Counted from the stretch's first letter, positions 1 through 9,514 are shown. The stretch is 64,000 bases of DNA from Emcibacteraceae bacterium (GCA_041396985.1 JAWKXO010000006.1:1-64000); one strand, 5' to 3'. Numbers and translations are program-made. Notes: generated by a model from the letters alone, not told the origin.

Positions 1-1491
1 GACTGGTGTCACATCAACCGTAATTGTCTGCGGATCACTGTCGAGCGATCCGTCATTGACGGTAAAATTAAATGTTGCGTAATTGTCCCCATTCTCATCC
101 GCATCCGGCATAAAGCTTAAGAGACCGATATTGCCCGCTGCAATATTATCGCCCGGATTAACCGGATTGCCGTCATAATAAAGCGTGCCGTTTGCCGGCA
201 GATCAACAATGGTGATATGATCAAGACTATCGCCATCGATATCATCAAAAGTAAAATCCGCAGGCTGGAAGGTATATAAGGTATCTTCATTGGTGATGGC
301 ATCACCATCAGCAGATGTTGGTGCGTCATTCACAGGCGTCACATCAATGCTGAACGTATATTGCTCACTATCATCCGTGCCGTCATTGACGGTAAAGTCA
401 AATGTGGCATAATCATTTCCATTTTCATCGGCATCTGGAGTAAATACAAGAAGTCCCAGATCAGCCGCCGCAATCTCATCACCCGCTGTTACAGGATTGC
501 CATTAAAAGTCAGTGACCCCTGCACCGGCAGATTAATAATGGTAATATGGTCAAAACTGTCCCCGTCAACATCACTGAAGGCAAAATCATCAAGGCTGAA
601 AGTATGAATATGGTCTTCTTCAATTACGGCATCATTATCTGCAGATGCAGGGGGATCATTAACGGGCAGCACATCAATTATGGCACTTCCTGGTATGGTG
701 GAAGTTCCATCAGAAATAGTATAGGTGATCGGCAAATCATCGCCGTTAAAATCGGGAGATGGCACAAATGTGTATGTCCCATCACCATTATCAATGATTT
801 CGCCATATTCCGGGTCAATAGTTACATCGCCCACTGTCAGCGGATCATCATCAGGGTCACTGGCATTGGCCAGAAGATCCTCGTCTGAAAATGTGACTGA
901 GTTATCTTCGTTCGTCGCCCCCAAATCAATAAGAGACGTAGTTGGTGGAGAATTTTCATTCTGATTGCCATTATCAACAGGCAAATCAGGATTAACTTCA
1001 TTAAAAAGCGGATTTATTACAAATGCATTCTGAATAAGTGGCGATCCACCAATGCCATTAATTTGGTCAGGCTGACTTGCATTCTGATCGTCTTCCAACT
1101 CAATCTGCGGAGTGGCCCGACCTGATGATTGATATTCCGTAATTTCCTGCTCAGGCGGTGTTTCAGGGACATACTGATTGCCAGGCCCTTCAATAAATCC
1201 ACCGTCAGGAATTTTATAAGCACGCGCAGCCAGATCAGGTGACTGGGGGGATTGATTTTCATATCCTCCTACTTTGTCTTCGGGTCCGGAGGCTTTTCCG
1301 CCATCATCACCGCTGCCCAAATGGATGTTGGATTTTGTATGAGTATCATCAGTCTGTATCGGCGCTTCCGAAGAGAGACGGCTATCAATCTGCTCTTTGC
1401 TCTGAACCCTGTCTATCCCCTGCAGAATAGGATCATTCGGGTCCTGTTGCCCTGAATTTGCGATGTTCGTTTTTGAGCTTTGATCAGCCAT
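1..1491 (-). CDS. Large cadherin-like repeat protein, N-terminal part (putative type I secreted adhesin); runs off the left edge
   Basis: The reading frame starts at the ATG at 1491 and stays open for 497 codons to base 1, so the C-terminus lies outside the window. No Sec signal peptide is visible. Residues 1 to about 190 are hydrophilic, rich in Gln, Asp, Pro and Gly and probably disordered. A cadherin-like/tandem-95 domain follows at about 195-275 (motifs NEDNSVTFSDEDLLANASD and DGTYTFVPSPDFNG), then two copies of a 110-residue unit with DVDGD, TPDADENG and DFTVNDG motifs, which are typical calcium-binding Ig-like repeats of RTX/VCBS adhesins. Such proteins normally leave through a type I system by a C-terminal signal, which cannot be seen here. 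The divergent ABC-ABC-HlyD operon at 1913-7225 is the obvious exporter. The adhesin role is inferred; the repeat architecture is seen directly. Confidence 0.85.
   Translation of the reverse strand, partial: MADQSSKTNIANSGQQDPNDPILQGIDRVQSKEQIDSRLSSEAPIQTDDTHTKSNIHLGSGDDGGKASGPEDKVGGYENQSPQSPDLAARAYKIPDGGFIEGPGNQYVPETPPEQEITEYQSSGRATPQIELEDDQNASQPDQINGIGGSPLIQNAFVINPLFNEVNPDLPVDNGNQNENSPPTTSLIDLGATNEDNSVTFSDEDLLANASDPDDDPLTVGDVTIDPEYGEIIDNGDGTYTFVPSPDFNGDDLPITYTISDGTSTIPGSAIIDVLPVNDPPASADNDAVIEEDHIHTFSLDDFAFSDVDGDSFDHITIINLPVQGSLTFNGNPVTAGDEIAAADLGLLVFTPDADENGNDYATFDFTVNDGTDDSEQYTFSIDVTPVNDAPTSADGDAITNEDTLYTFQPADFTFDDIDGDSLDHITIVDLPANGTLYYDGNPVNPGDNIAAGNIGLLSFMPDADENGDNYATFNFTVNDGSLDSDPQTITVDVTPV
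10..669 (-). repeat. Two tandem 330-bp (110-residue) cadherin-like repeat units
   Basis: The stretch around 52-130 recurs around 382-460 at a spacing of exactly 330 bp, giving two in-frame 110-residue units of the large repeat protein. Both encode DGDS, DHITI, LPxxGxLxxxGNPV, FxPDADENG and FTVNDG blocks in the same order. The units have diverged at DNA level, with many third-position changes, so the duplication is not recent. More copies probably follow beyond base 1. Confidence 0.85.
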
Positions 1492-1912
1492 AAAAATACT
1501 CCAACTTACCTTATTAGATATAAAATAATTTATATCAGAATTCTAAATTAGTATCTGTTAATATACTATATATATAACAATTCACAGATAGCATACCAAT
1601 CAATGGTGAATATTTGGTTTCCAGCGATGGTAAATACTTCGTAAATAATAATTATAAATATGTCTTAAATAAGCATAAAAAATAAAATTAAATAAAAGAT
1701 TAAGATTAGCTTAACCCTTTAATTATTATGATTTTTAGATAAAATTCATTTTTTAACGAATAATAAATATTCGCTTATTAAAATTTCAAACCAAATAAAT
1801 TTAATAATCAATTCAAATAAACAGTTACAAACGTCAACGGAACAATATATAACTGGTTATGGTTAATTTTTATGGTTAATATAATTGAGAAAACAAATAA
1901 AAGAAATGCTTT
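1492..1912. other. AT-rich divergent intergenic region between the adhesin and its exporter
   Basis: These 421 bases separate two divergent transcripts and must hold both promoters. The DNA is extremely AT-rich with runs of A and T. It holds a full CtrA-type box at 1700-1715 and a loose direct repeat of an ATGGTRAATAYTT motif near 1602 and 1628. No gene is seen. Confidence 0.6.
1700..1715. promoter_or_regulatory. CtrA-type box TTAA-N7-TTAAC
   Basis: The bases read TTAA, seven bases (GATTAGC), then TTAAC, an exact match to the consensus of the alphaproteobacterial cell-cycle regulator CtrA. The site lies 211 nt upstream of the adhesin ATG and 198 nt upstream of the first ABC transporter ATG. 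Such a match is not very rare in AT-rich DNA, so function is unproven. Confidence 0.4.
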
Positions 1913-3616
1913 ATGATTCAGAGTAATAATAAATTCTCAAAAGATAATGTTGAGCAGATAAAAGAAGGCCTTAAACCAGTATTTCGAAAAGATATCATAC
2001 TGGCATCAGCTGTGATTAATATTATGTCGCTGGCTCTACCAATGGTGCTTTTACAGGTTTATGACCGCCTTATACCGAATAAGGCATTAAACACACTCAG
2101 CATGCTGATTATTGGTCTTGTTGTTATACTTATTCTCGATGTGTTGCTTCGCTCAGCGAGGTCCTATCTTGTAGGGTGGATCGGCGCTCAATATGAGCAT
2201 GAAACCGGTCTGGGAGCTATGAAAAGCATCCTGCGCGGTAATTTGGTTGAACTCGAATCCGTGCCATCAGGCGAACAGCTGGACAGACTAAGCGCTATTG
2301 ACTCTATTCGGGACTTTTACGGAACCCAGGCCAGTCTTGCCATTATGGACCTACCTTTTGTGGTCCTTTTCCTGGCAATTTTAGGATATATAGGAGGATG
2401 GCTGCTTGTTGTTCCCGTTTTACTCCTTGCCATTTTGGGATCGGTTGCTTTCAAGCTCGGCGTAGAACTGCGTGATGCGATTGAAGAAGATGCCCTTTGG
2501 GAAGATCGTAAATACAGCTTTATCATTGAAGTTTTGCGGGGTGTTCACTCCGTCAAAAGCATGGCCATGGAAAATCTCATGGGTCGTCGTTATGAGAAGC
2601 TGATGGAGAACTGTTCCAAATCCAGCTATAATGTAATTTATCTTAACAGTCTTGCCCAGGGTATCGGCACTATTTTCTCACAGATAACAATGGTGGCTGT
2701 TGCCGCAATCGGCAGTCTTCTTGTGATAGATAATCAAATCACCTTAGGTATTCTGGCCGCAAGTATTTTGCTATCCGGTCGTACCGTTCAGCCGTTGCTT
2801 CGGGCGCTGGGCATCTGGACCAGATATCAACACATTCAGATTGCGCATGAAAAGCTCACTCTTGTTAATAATATTGGTCAGGAACGCACTAAAGAGACCA
2901 AAGAACTGGGAGCTGTCAGGACAGTTGAACTCAAAAATTTCTGCTTCAAATATAATAATAATAATGAATTTGCACTTAAGAATATAAATCTGAAACTTGA
3001 TCATGGCGATATTATTGGTATTCGTGGCGGCAATAGTAGCGGTAAATCAACATTACTTTGGTCACTTATGGGCGGCCTTGAACCAACCAGTGGTGAATTG
3101 CTGATCAACGGTGAAAACCCGGAAAAATACAGCACAAACAGTCTAAGGAAAAGAATGGCATACCTGCCAAGCCAACCGGTCTTATTTCAGGGCACCATAC
3201 TTGACAATCTGACAATGTTTCAGGGAGACGATAAAATTGATGCCGTCATGAAAGCCGCTGAACAAATGGACCTTGGCCAAATTCTGGTGCGCATGCCCGA
3301 AGGTTTTGAAACGATGGTGGGCGACGCGTCCCAAAATGAATTGCCCGCTGGTATAGTGCAAAGAATTGCTATTGTCAGGGCACTGGCTTCAAATCCTGAC
3401 GTTATTCTGTTTGATGAGGCAAACTCCGGCCTTGATAGTAGTTCTGATGAAGACTTGAAGGAATTACTGGAAAAATTAAAAGGAAAATGCACCATAGTTC
3501 TTGTCAGTTTCCGTCCGTCATTGCTTAAACTGGCAGACAGACATTATGATTTGAAAAATGGCGAGCTGACCGAAATCAAATCACCGAAATCTGTGGGGGA
3601 GCTGACAAATGGCTAA
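1913..3616 (+). CDS. Type I secretion ABC transporter half A (degenerate ATPase)
   Basis: This 567-residue half-transporter of the PrtD/LapB type has an ABC transmembrane domain (about 25-300) and one nucleotide-binding domain (about 330-555). Walker A (GGNSSGKS), the Q-loop (LPSQP) and Walker B (VILFDEA) are present. The LSGGQ signature is replaced by LPAGIVQR, and the H-loop His is replaced by Phe (LVSFRPS). It has no N-terminal C39-like domain, unlike the next gene. Its end overlaps the next gene by 8 nt, so the two are probably co-translated. The degenerate motifs suggest it pairs with the next protein as a heterodimer rather than acting as a homodimer. The substrate is inferred to be the divergent repeat protein. 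Confidence 0.88.
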   Translation: MIQSNNKFSKDNVEQIKEGLKPVFRKDIILASAVINIMSLALPMVLLQVYDRLIPNKALNTLSMLIIGLVVILILDVLLRSARSYLVGWIGAQYEHETGLGAMKSILRGNLVELESVPSGEQLDRLSAIDSIRDFYGTQASLAIMDLPFVVLFLAILGYIGGWLLVVPVLLLAILGSVAFKLGVELRDAIEEDALWEDRKYSFIIEVLRGVHSVKSMAMENLMGRRYEKLMENCSKSSYNVIYLNSLAQGIGTIFSQITMVAVAAIGSLLVIDNQITLGILAASILLSGRTVQPLLRALGIWTRYQHIQIAHEKLTLVNNIGQERTKETKELGAVRTVELKNFCFKYNNNNEFALKNINLKLDHGDIIGIRGGNSSGKSTLLWSLMGGLEPTSGELLINGENPEKYSTNSLRKRMAYLPSQPVLFQGTILDNLTMFQGDDKIDAVMKAAEQMDLGQILVRMPEGFETMVGDASQNELPAGIVQRIAIVRALASNPDVILFDEANSGLDSSSDEDLKELLEKLKGKCTIVLVSFRPSLLKLADRHYDLKNGELTEIKSPKSVGELTNG

Positions 3617-5807
3617 ATCCGGAAATCGATTGATAATTGCCAAAGCTGATCAGTTCGAGCAGGCATTAAACAGCGGAAAGATAGGGTCATTCACTGCAAC
3701 ATCATCATTTGCTGCCTGTATGCTTCCGCTTCTACAAGCCCTCGGCTGGCGTGGACAGATACGCTACCTGTTTGAAGCACTTCCGCATTTTGCCGACACA
3801 CTAACCTTAACAGAATTCAGAAACACGCTGGCAAATCTGCATTATAAAACAGAGCCCGTTGAAGATGTTGATCTTGATACAGTTGATCCAAGGCTTTTTC
3901 CCTGCCTTTTCACTAACATGGATGGCAAGCCATATGTACTCTTATCAAAAGATGATAATGGAATAAAGGTTTTTGACAGTGAGCTCAAGTCGGAAGTCTA
4001 TCTCGATGAAGGGGAAATGACAGGCAATGCCTATTTCCTTTCCACCAAATATGCAAGTCAAACCAACAAGGAAAAAGAAGAAATCCCGCCGGAAAATTGG
4101 ATTGGCGATCTGTTCTTAAGATTTAAGAAAGAGATAAAAGAACTTCTGTGGATGACGTTTCTTCTGAATGTTTTTGCCCTGCTCGTCCCGCTATTTATTA
4201 TGGCCGTTTATGATCAGGTTATCCCGTCTCAATCAGGAAAAACCCTGTTTTATCTTGTCCTTGGCATCAGTTTCGCCATTTTATGTGAAATTGTTATTCG
4301 TCTGCACAGGTCTAAATTTGTCGCCTATATCGGGGCAAGGGTTGAAAATATTGTGGCCACCGCGACGTTTGAGAAACTGCTTGGTCTTCCATCAATTATG
4401 ACTGAATCTGCGCCTATTGGCACCCAGGTCTCCCGACTGAAAGAATTTGATGTCATAAAAGGACTATTTTCAAGCACACTCATAAATGTGGTGCTTGAAC
4501 TGCCATTTGTCTTTATGTTTATTGCTGTCATTGCCGCTCTTGCCGGATGGCTGGCCCTGATCCCTGTCGTGATGATGCTTTTATTCTTTATAATTGCTGC
4601 AATCATGATCCCCGCAACAAAAAGAAGGGTTAGCAAATCAACAAGGGCACGTGCTCACAGGCATGGTTTTCTCGTTGAAACTTTGACAAATCTTCGCACA
4701 ATAAAACAAACTGCATCAGAAGACGCATGGATTGAGCGTTACAGAAACCTTTCCGCAGATACTGCATATGCCCAGTTTCAGTCATCCCAGCTGTCATTCT
4801 TGCTGCAAAATCTTGCCCAGGCAATCATGCTTGGCTCAGGGGTGGCAACCATTGGCTTTGGTGTCATCAAAGTAATTGATGGTGAGATGTCGGTCGGTGC
4901 TATGATCGCGACAATGGCTTTGATCTGGCGTGTTCTTTCACCACTTCAAAATCTGTTTCTGACGCTCACAAGACTTGAATATACACTGAACAGCGTTAAA
5001 CAGATTAACGCGCTGATGAAGCTTAAAACTGAGGCCAACCCAAGCCCGGATAATATCAGCCAACGCGAATTTTCCGGTCACATTCTTTTTGACCGCGTCA
5101 GCTTCCGTTATCGTCAGGGCAGCGAACCTGCGCTTCTTGGCACCAGTTTCGAAGTGCTTCCGCATGATATGCTGGCAATTGTTGGCCCCAATGCCTCCGG
5201 TAAATCAACGATCCTGAAAATTATTCTCGCCATGTATCAGAACCAGGCCGGCCAAGTTATTATTGATGGTATGGATATCCGGCAGATTAACCCAATTACA
5301 TTAAGGCAAAATATTGCCTATGTGCCACAGGAGTCACGCTTCTTCCATGGTACGATTGCTCAGAATCTTCGCCTTTCAAACCCAACGGCTTCGGATGAAG
5401 AACTTTTTGAAGCCTGTGAACTGGCGAACCTGATGCCGGATATTGAACTGCTCCCGGAAAGATTTGAAACCAGAATTGGTGATCAATCCATTTACAGCAT
5501 GCCGTCCGGTTTTAAACAACGATTATCACTGGCCAGGGCATTTCTTAAAAAAGCACCAATTATATTACTGGATGAACCAGGACAAACGCTTGATTTTGAA
5601 GCAGATAAAGCATTTATCGATTCACTGAAAAAATTAAAGGGGACGTGTACCATTATTATGATCTCGCACCGTCCCAGCCATATTAAACTTTGTGACAAGG
5701 TCCTTTCGCTGGAAAATGGCATGGTTGTCAATTTAGGCACGCCTGAAGATTTATATCCAGAGCAGGCCCCAAAAACAAAGCAAGTTGAAAACGGAAATAG
5801 AGCATAA
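3609..5807 (+). CDS. Type I secretion ABC transporter half B with degenerate C39-like domain
   Basis: This 732-residue protein has an N-terminal C39-like domain (about 1-150). The catalytic Cys position appears to be Ser (TSSFAACML), so it probably binds substrate rather than cleaving it. A six-helix ABC membrane domain (about 175-460) and an ATPase domain (about 490-720) follow. Walker A (GPNASGKST), Q-loop (VPQES), Walker B (IILLDEP) and H-loop (ISHRPS) are intact; the signature is altered to MPSGFKQR. The gene overlaps the upstream ABC gene by 8 nt and shares one base with the downstream adaptor gene (TAATG). It is therefore the better catalytic partner of a likely heterodimeric exporter in the inner membrane. 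Confidence 0.9.
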   Translation: MAKSGNRLIIAKADQFEQALNSGKIGSFTATSSFAACMLPLLQALGWRGQIRYLFEALPHFADTLTLTEFRNTLANLHYKTEPVEDVDLDTVDPRLFPCLFTNMDGKPYVLLSKDDNGIKVFDSELKSEVYLDEGEMTGNAYFLSTKYASQTNKEKEEIPPENWIGDLFLRFKKEIKELLWMTFLLNVFALLVPLFIMAVYDQVIPSQSGKTLFYLVLGISFAILCEIVIRLHRSKFVAYIGARVENIVATATFEKLLGLPSIMTESAPIGTQVSRLKEFDVIKGLFSSTLINVVLELPFVFMFIAVIAALAGWLALIPVVMMLLFFIIAAIMIPATKRRVSKSTRARAHRHGFLVETLTNLRTIKQTASEDAWIERYRNLSADTAYAQFQSSQLSFLLQNLAQAIMLGSGVATIGFGVIKVIDGEMSVGAMIATMALIWRVLSPLQNLFLTLTRLEYTLNSVKQINALMKLKTEANPSPDNISQREFSGHILFDRVSFRYRQGSEPALLGTSFEVLPHDMLAIVGPNASGKSTILKIILAMYQNQAGQVIIDGMDIRQINPITLRQNIAYVPQESRFFHGTIAQNLRLSNPTASDEELFEACELANLMPDIELLPERFETRIGDQSIYSMPSGFKQRLSLARAFLKKAPIILLDEPGQTLDFEADKAFIDSLKKLKGTCTIIMISHRPSHIKLCDKVLSLENGMVVNLGTPEDLYPEQAPKTKQVENGNRA

Positions 5808-7225
5808 TGACTGACGAAAATGTAAATCCAACAATTGATGGAAAAAATGCAAAAGCCCTGGCCGTTAGTTCTGAAAGGAAAAAACTGGCTTCATTACTTG
5901 TCGACACAAAGAAACCGACCCAATATTATGCCAAGTTTCTTTCGCGCGCGACTTTGCTTGAGGAATCCGGACCACCAAAATCATCCATCAGCACCATAAG
6001 AATTATTGCGTCAATTATTCTATTGCTGATTGTCGGATCTATATTTGCAACATTGAACGAAACCAGTGTCGCTCAGGGGGAAATTGTTCCTTCCACATCC
6101 GTACAGCCTGTCCAGCATCTTGAAGGCGGGATTGTCGAAGCTGTTCTTGTCAAAGACGGTGATGTTGTTAAAAAAGGACAGCCGCTAATTCAGCTTGAAG
6201 CGACCTCAACACTTTCCGAGCTGGACAGGGTAAGAGCCCGTTATGTGTCTTTGGATATGCAGATGCGCCGCCTGCGTGATTTTGCTCTTGGGGAAAAGGC
6301 CGACTTTTCCGATTATGAAGATGAATATCCTGTCATCGCGCTGGACCAGGAAAAAATCCTAAATCAGCAGAAACAGACAAGAAAAGCGCAGGAAAGTGTT
6401 TATTTGTCCAAAATTGACAATTCCAGAAACCAGCTTTCTGTTCTTGAGCAACAGGAAAAATCCCAGCTTGAAGCCATGAATATTGTCGGTGAACAGCTCA
6501 AAATTCGTGAAGAACTGACTGAAAAAGGACTGGGATCAAAAATTCGCCTGCTTGAAATTCAGCGGGAATATAATGGCGCCAAAAGCATTTACGATACAAC
6601 CGTTGAACAAAAAACAGGTCTTATCGCTAATATTAACGAAGCCGAAGGAAATCTTGTTCAGCTTCGCGAAAGACTGAATTCGGATGCACTTGATCAGCTT
6701 GGCCAGATGGTTGAAGAAAGCACACAGCTGCAATCTGAACTAAAAAGACTAAATGATAAAGTGGCCCGACTTGCCATCACCTCCCCCGTTGATGGTGTTG
6801 TTAAGGGTTTAAAATACCGTGCCTATGCCAGTGTTATTCCCCCTGGGGATATGGTTGCCCAGATCGTCCCGAATGGGGATAATCTTACCGCTGAGGTTCG
6901 CATTTCACCGCGTGATGTCGGTCATGTGAAAATTGGCAGTGAAGTCCTTCTCAAAGTCGATACCTATAATTATTCTCTTTATGGCGGTCTTTCAACAAAG
7001 CTGACAAATGTGTCTGCCTCATCCTTTGTCGATGAAAATGGCAATGCCTATTTCAAAGGTTATATTGACCTGCCGCAGAATTATGTTGGTTCTGATCCGT
7101 CTGCCAATCGTCTAACCCCTGGTATGACACTCGTTGCCGATATCAAAACCGGTGAAAAATCGCTTCTGGCCTATCTGATGAGACCAATCAGAAATGCCGT
7201 CAGCACCTCATTCCGGGAACGTTGA
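5807..7225 (+). CDS. HlyD-family type I secretion periplasmic adaptor
   Basis: This 472-residue membrane-fusion protein has a cytoplasmic N-terminus, one transmembrane helix at about 65-87 and a first half of the lipoyl/beta-barrel domain (HLEGGIVEAVLVKDGDVVKKGQPL). A long coiled coil spans about 130-310, followed by the second lipoyl half (SPVDGVVKGLKY) and a beta-barrel domain. It should link the ABC pair in the inner membrane to a TolC-like outer-membrane channel. No TolC-type gene is in the window, so that part must be encoded elsewhere. The ATG shares its first base with the stop of the upstream transporter, and a strong terminator follows the gene. Confidence 0.93.
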   Translation: MTDENVNPTIDGKNAKALAVSSERKKLASLLVDTKKPTQYYAKFLSRATLLEESGPPKSSISTIRIIASIILLLIVGSIFATLNETSVAQGEIVPSTSVQPVQHLEGGIVEAVLVKDGDVVKKGQPLIQLEATSTLSELDRVRARYVSLDMQMRRLRDFALGEKADFSDYEDEYPVIALDQEKILNQQKQTRKAQESVYLSKIDNSRNQLSVLEQQEKSQLEAMNIVGEQLKIREELTEKGLGSKIRLLEIQREYNGAKSIYDTTVEQKTGLIANINEAEGNLVQLRERLNSDALDQLGQMVEESTQLQSELKRLNDKVARLAITSPVDGVVKGLKYRAYASVIPPGDMVAQIVPNGDNLTAEVRISPRDVGHVKIGSEVLLKVDTYNYSLYGGLSTKLTNVSASSFVDENGNAYFKGYIDLPQNYVGSDPSANRLTPGMTLVADIKTGEKSLLAYLMRPIRNAVSTSFRER

Positions 7226-7240
7226 TTATATCGAATTTCA

Positions 7241-7277
7241 AAAAAAGCCCCGTCATTTCTGAAGGGGCTTTTTTATT
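7241..7277. terminator. Bidirectional Rho-independent terminator between hlyD and gshB
   Basis: The arms AAAAAAGCCCC and GGGGCTTTTTT form a perfect stem with a 12-base loop. A-rich and T-rich flanks let it work on both strands. It lies between the convergent secretion operon and gshB. Confidence 0.9.
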
Positions 7278-7294
7278 TCTGATTCACTAGAAAA

Positions 7295-8236
7295 TCAAAT
7301 TTTCTGCTCAATCGCATCCCAGATTAATGCGGCTATATCAGTGCCGTCAAAACGTTGAATTTCCTGAATGCCGGTTGGGGATGTTACATTGATTTCCGTT
7401 AAATAGTCGCCAATAACATCTATACCAACAAAAATCTGTCCCTGCCTTTTAAGTTCCGGACCAATGGCTTCGCAAATTTCATTTTCACGGGCGGTGAGCT
7501 CCGTTTTTCGCGCATCCCCACCCACATGCATGTTTGATCTGACCTCATCATCGCTGGGCACCCTGTTAATGGCACCAACAGCAACGCCGTCAACAAGGAT
7601 AATCCTTTTATCGCCTTTTCTGACCTCAGGTAAATATTTCTGTACGATAAAAGGTTCGACATAAAATTCCTGAAACATTTCAATAAGGCTGCCCATATTC
7701 TGATCACCTGCTGCAATCCGGAATACTCCGGCGCCGCCATTGCCATATAACGGCTTTATAATAATATCGCCAAATTCTTTCCTAAAAGCCTTAACATCGT
7801 CCTTATTTCTGGTAATCAGCGTTGGTGGCATCAGTCCCGGATAACGGGTTAAAAATATTTTTTCAGGGGCATTTCTAACCGACGCCGGATCATTTACAAC
7901 CAGCGTTTTTGGATGAATATGTTCTAAAATATGTGTTGCTGTGATATAGCCCATATCAAAGGGCGGATCCTGCCTCATTAAAATCACATCAATATCAGAA
8001 CCAAGATCAATTTGTTCTTTCTCACCGACAGTATAGTGATGTCCTAGCTCCCGCCTGAAAGTGAGCGGTTTGGCGTGTGCCTTCACTCTGTCCTTAATAT
8101 AGGACATATCCTCTACAAGATAATGGAAGAGCTTATGACCACGCTTTTGTGCCTCAAGCCCCAGCGCAAATGTACTATCCCCGTTTATATTAATTGTTTC
8201 CACAGGGTCCATCTGCAGTGCCACATTTAAGCTCAT
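7295..8236 (-). CDS. gshB: Glutathione synthase
   Basis: This ATP-grasp ligase joins gamma-glutamylcysteine and glycine to make glutathione in the cytoplasm. It has 313 residues, the usual length for proteobacterial GshB. The N-terminal substrate domain carries [16 protein letters not shown] and [11 protein letters not shown], the ATP-grasp part carries [14 protein letters not shown], and the C-terminal metal-binding part ends in [11 protein letters not shown]. All are diagnostic of GshB. It is the last gene of a minus-strand run rsmI-yraN-SirB1-like-gshB, with only 3 nt to the upstream gene. Confidence 0.97.
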   Translation of the reverse strand: MSLNVALQMDPVETININGDSTFALGLEAQKRGHKLFHYLVEDMSYIKDRVKAHAKPLTFRRELGHHYTVGEKEQIDLGSDIDVILMRQDPPFDMGYITATHILEHIHPKTLVVNDPASVRNAPEKIFLTRYPGLMPPTLITRNKDDVKAFRKEFGDIIIKPLYGNGGAGVFRIAAGDQNMGSLIEMFQEFYVEPFIVQKYLPEVRKGDKRIILVDGVAVGAINRVPSDDEVRSNMHVGGDARKTELTARENEICEAIGPELKRQGQIFVGIDVIGDYLTEINVTSPTGIQEIQRFDGTDIAALIWDAIEQKI

Positions 8237-8239
8237 TTA

Positions 8240-9145
8240 TTATTCACCTTTATCTATATCACCTTTAATAAGTTCGAAGACGTTCGGTTTATTATAGGCC
8301 CGCATTTCTTTTAATGTTCTGAGAATCTGTTTTCTCATTTCCTCATCATTGCTATCCATGTTTTCGTCCATAAAATCCAAACAATCAAGCAAGTTTTTCT
8401 TTCCTTCCTCAACACTTCTGGTATGGATCTGAAGCATGCCAAGTTCATATTTATGTATGATTTTCCCGGGATCAATATACGCGATCCTTTTTAATGCATT
8501 CATCGCCAGATCAAAATCACTGACATTTAGACAGCGTATTTTAATATTATTAAGAAGCCTGACCAAAATTGCCCTTTTACCAAGGCGCGCATGGTGCCAA
8601 TGCTCCAATTTCTGACTCCCGCCGGAAATTGTTTCAACCAGTTCTCTTAAATCCTTGGCATCAAGTATTTTTCCCTTATGAAAAGGATCAATAATCACCT
8701 GGTCATTCTTACCATATAATCGGATAAGAAAATGAGCCGGAAAATTTACCCCCTCAGCAATCCATCCCTGCGAATGAGCTGCATGAAGATATAAAATTCC
8801 CAGACTGATCGGCAACCCCCTGCGTCTGTCGATAACAGACATCAGGTTCGCATTTTGCAAATCATCATAAAATTCATCATCCCCTTTATATTCATGGCGG
8901 CCCCACATGACTTCGGTTAGGGCTGCGGCTCTTTCCTCGGCACTGATTGCTTCCTGACCTTCGGTTGCCATATCCAGTTTTATGATTTCCAGGTGATGAC
9001 GGTATTTCTGCAAGGAAACCCCCGGACGGTCGAGACTGGCAAGCATCAGTGCCGTTTCTGCCAGCTCAATTTCGTCTTCCGGGATATTCCCAACATTTTT
9101 TAAAAATTCAATTTGCTTATCTAAAGTCGGGATCATTCCTACCAC
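8240..9145 (-). CDS. SirB1-like transglutaminase-fold protein with TPR-like tail
   Basis: This 301-residue protein resembles the SirB1/transglutaminase-like family 2. The conserved core is VIDRRRGLPISLGILYLHAA, then GVNFPAHFLIRL and VIIDPFHKGK, at roughly residues 100-170. A helical, TPR-like C-terminal part follows (LNNIKIRCLNVSDFDLAMNALKRI). Its biochemical role is not established. Two starts are possible: GTG at 9145, or ATG at 9136 (MIPTLDK), which matches the usual family N-terminus; neither has a well-spaced ribosome-binding site. The gene abuts the tail of the broken yraN and precedes gshB. Confidence 0.78.
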   Translation of the reverse strand: MVGMIPTLDKQIEFLKNVGNIPEDEIELAETALMLASLDRPGVSLQKYRHHLEIIKLDMATEGQEAISAEERAAALTEVMWGRHEYKGDDEFYDDLQNANLMSVIDRRRGLPISLGILYLHAAHSQGWIAEGVNFPAHFLIRLYGKNDQVIIDPFHKGKILDAKDLRELVETISGGSQKLEHWHHARLGKRAILVRLLNNIKIRCLNVSDFDLAMNALKRIAYIDPGKIIHKYELGMLQIHTRSVEEGKKNLLDCLDFMDENMDSNDEEMRKQILRTLKEMRAYNKPNVFELIKGDIDKGE

Positions 9146-9514
9146 GCATTTTTAATATGAACAGGCCACCTCCAGGGGATAATCAGAATCATATCACATC
9201 TGTATAGGTTATTCTCATTATTATTGTGATCAGATTCACTTTTCAAGTGTGCCATATAGTATTCTGCTGCCCTGTTGATACGGTTGATCTGTTTTTGTGA
9301 AAGGGAATATGCTAGCTTTTGAATAATCATCCCGTGCCTTCACTTCACAAAAAATAGTGAGCGGTCCTTTTCTCGCAATAATATCAATTTCGCCGACCCG
9401 GGTTTTATAGCGCCTGGCAACAATTGAATAGCCTTTAAACCTTAACATCAGGCTTGCAAATAACTCGGCAAGTTGCCCCCATTTATATGCTTTTTTCTTT
9501 GCCGGTTTAACCAT
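9139..9514 (-). pseudogene. yraN: YraN/UPF0102 family endonuclease-fold protein, broken by a 1-base frameshift
   Basis: The first 67 or so codons give a clear YraN protein (RYKTRVGEIDIIARKGPLTIFCEVKARDDYSKA). The frame then slips at a GCTAGC at 9311-9316 and ends early at 9236. The other frame carries the exact family C-terminus (AYSLSQKQINRINRAAEYY, then DMILIIPWRWPVHIKNAW) to a TAG at 9139. Dropping one base near 9313 restores a protein of about 124 residues, the family length. YraN sits between rsmI and gshB in many alphaproteobacteria, as here. It could be a true recent lesion or an indel error in the sequence. The family is a predicted restriction-endonuclease-like fold of unknown role. 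Confidence 0.85.
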
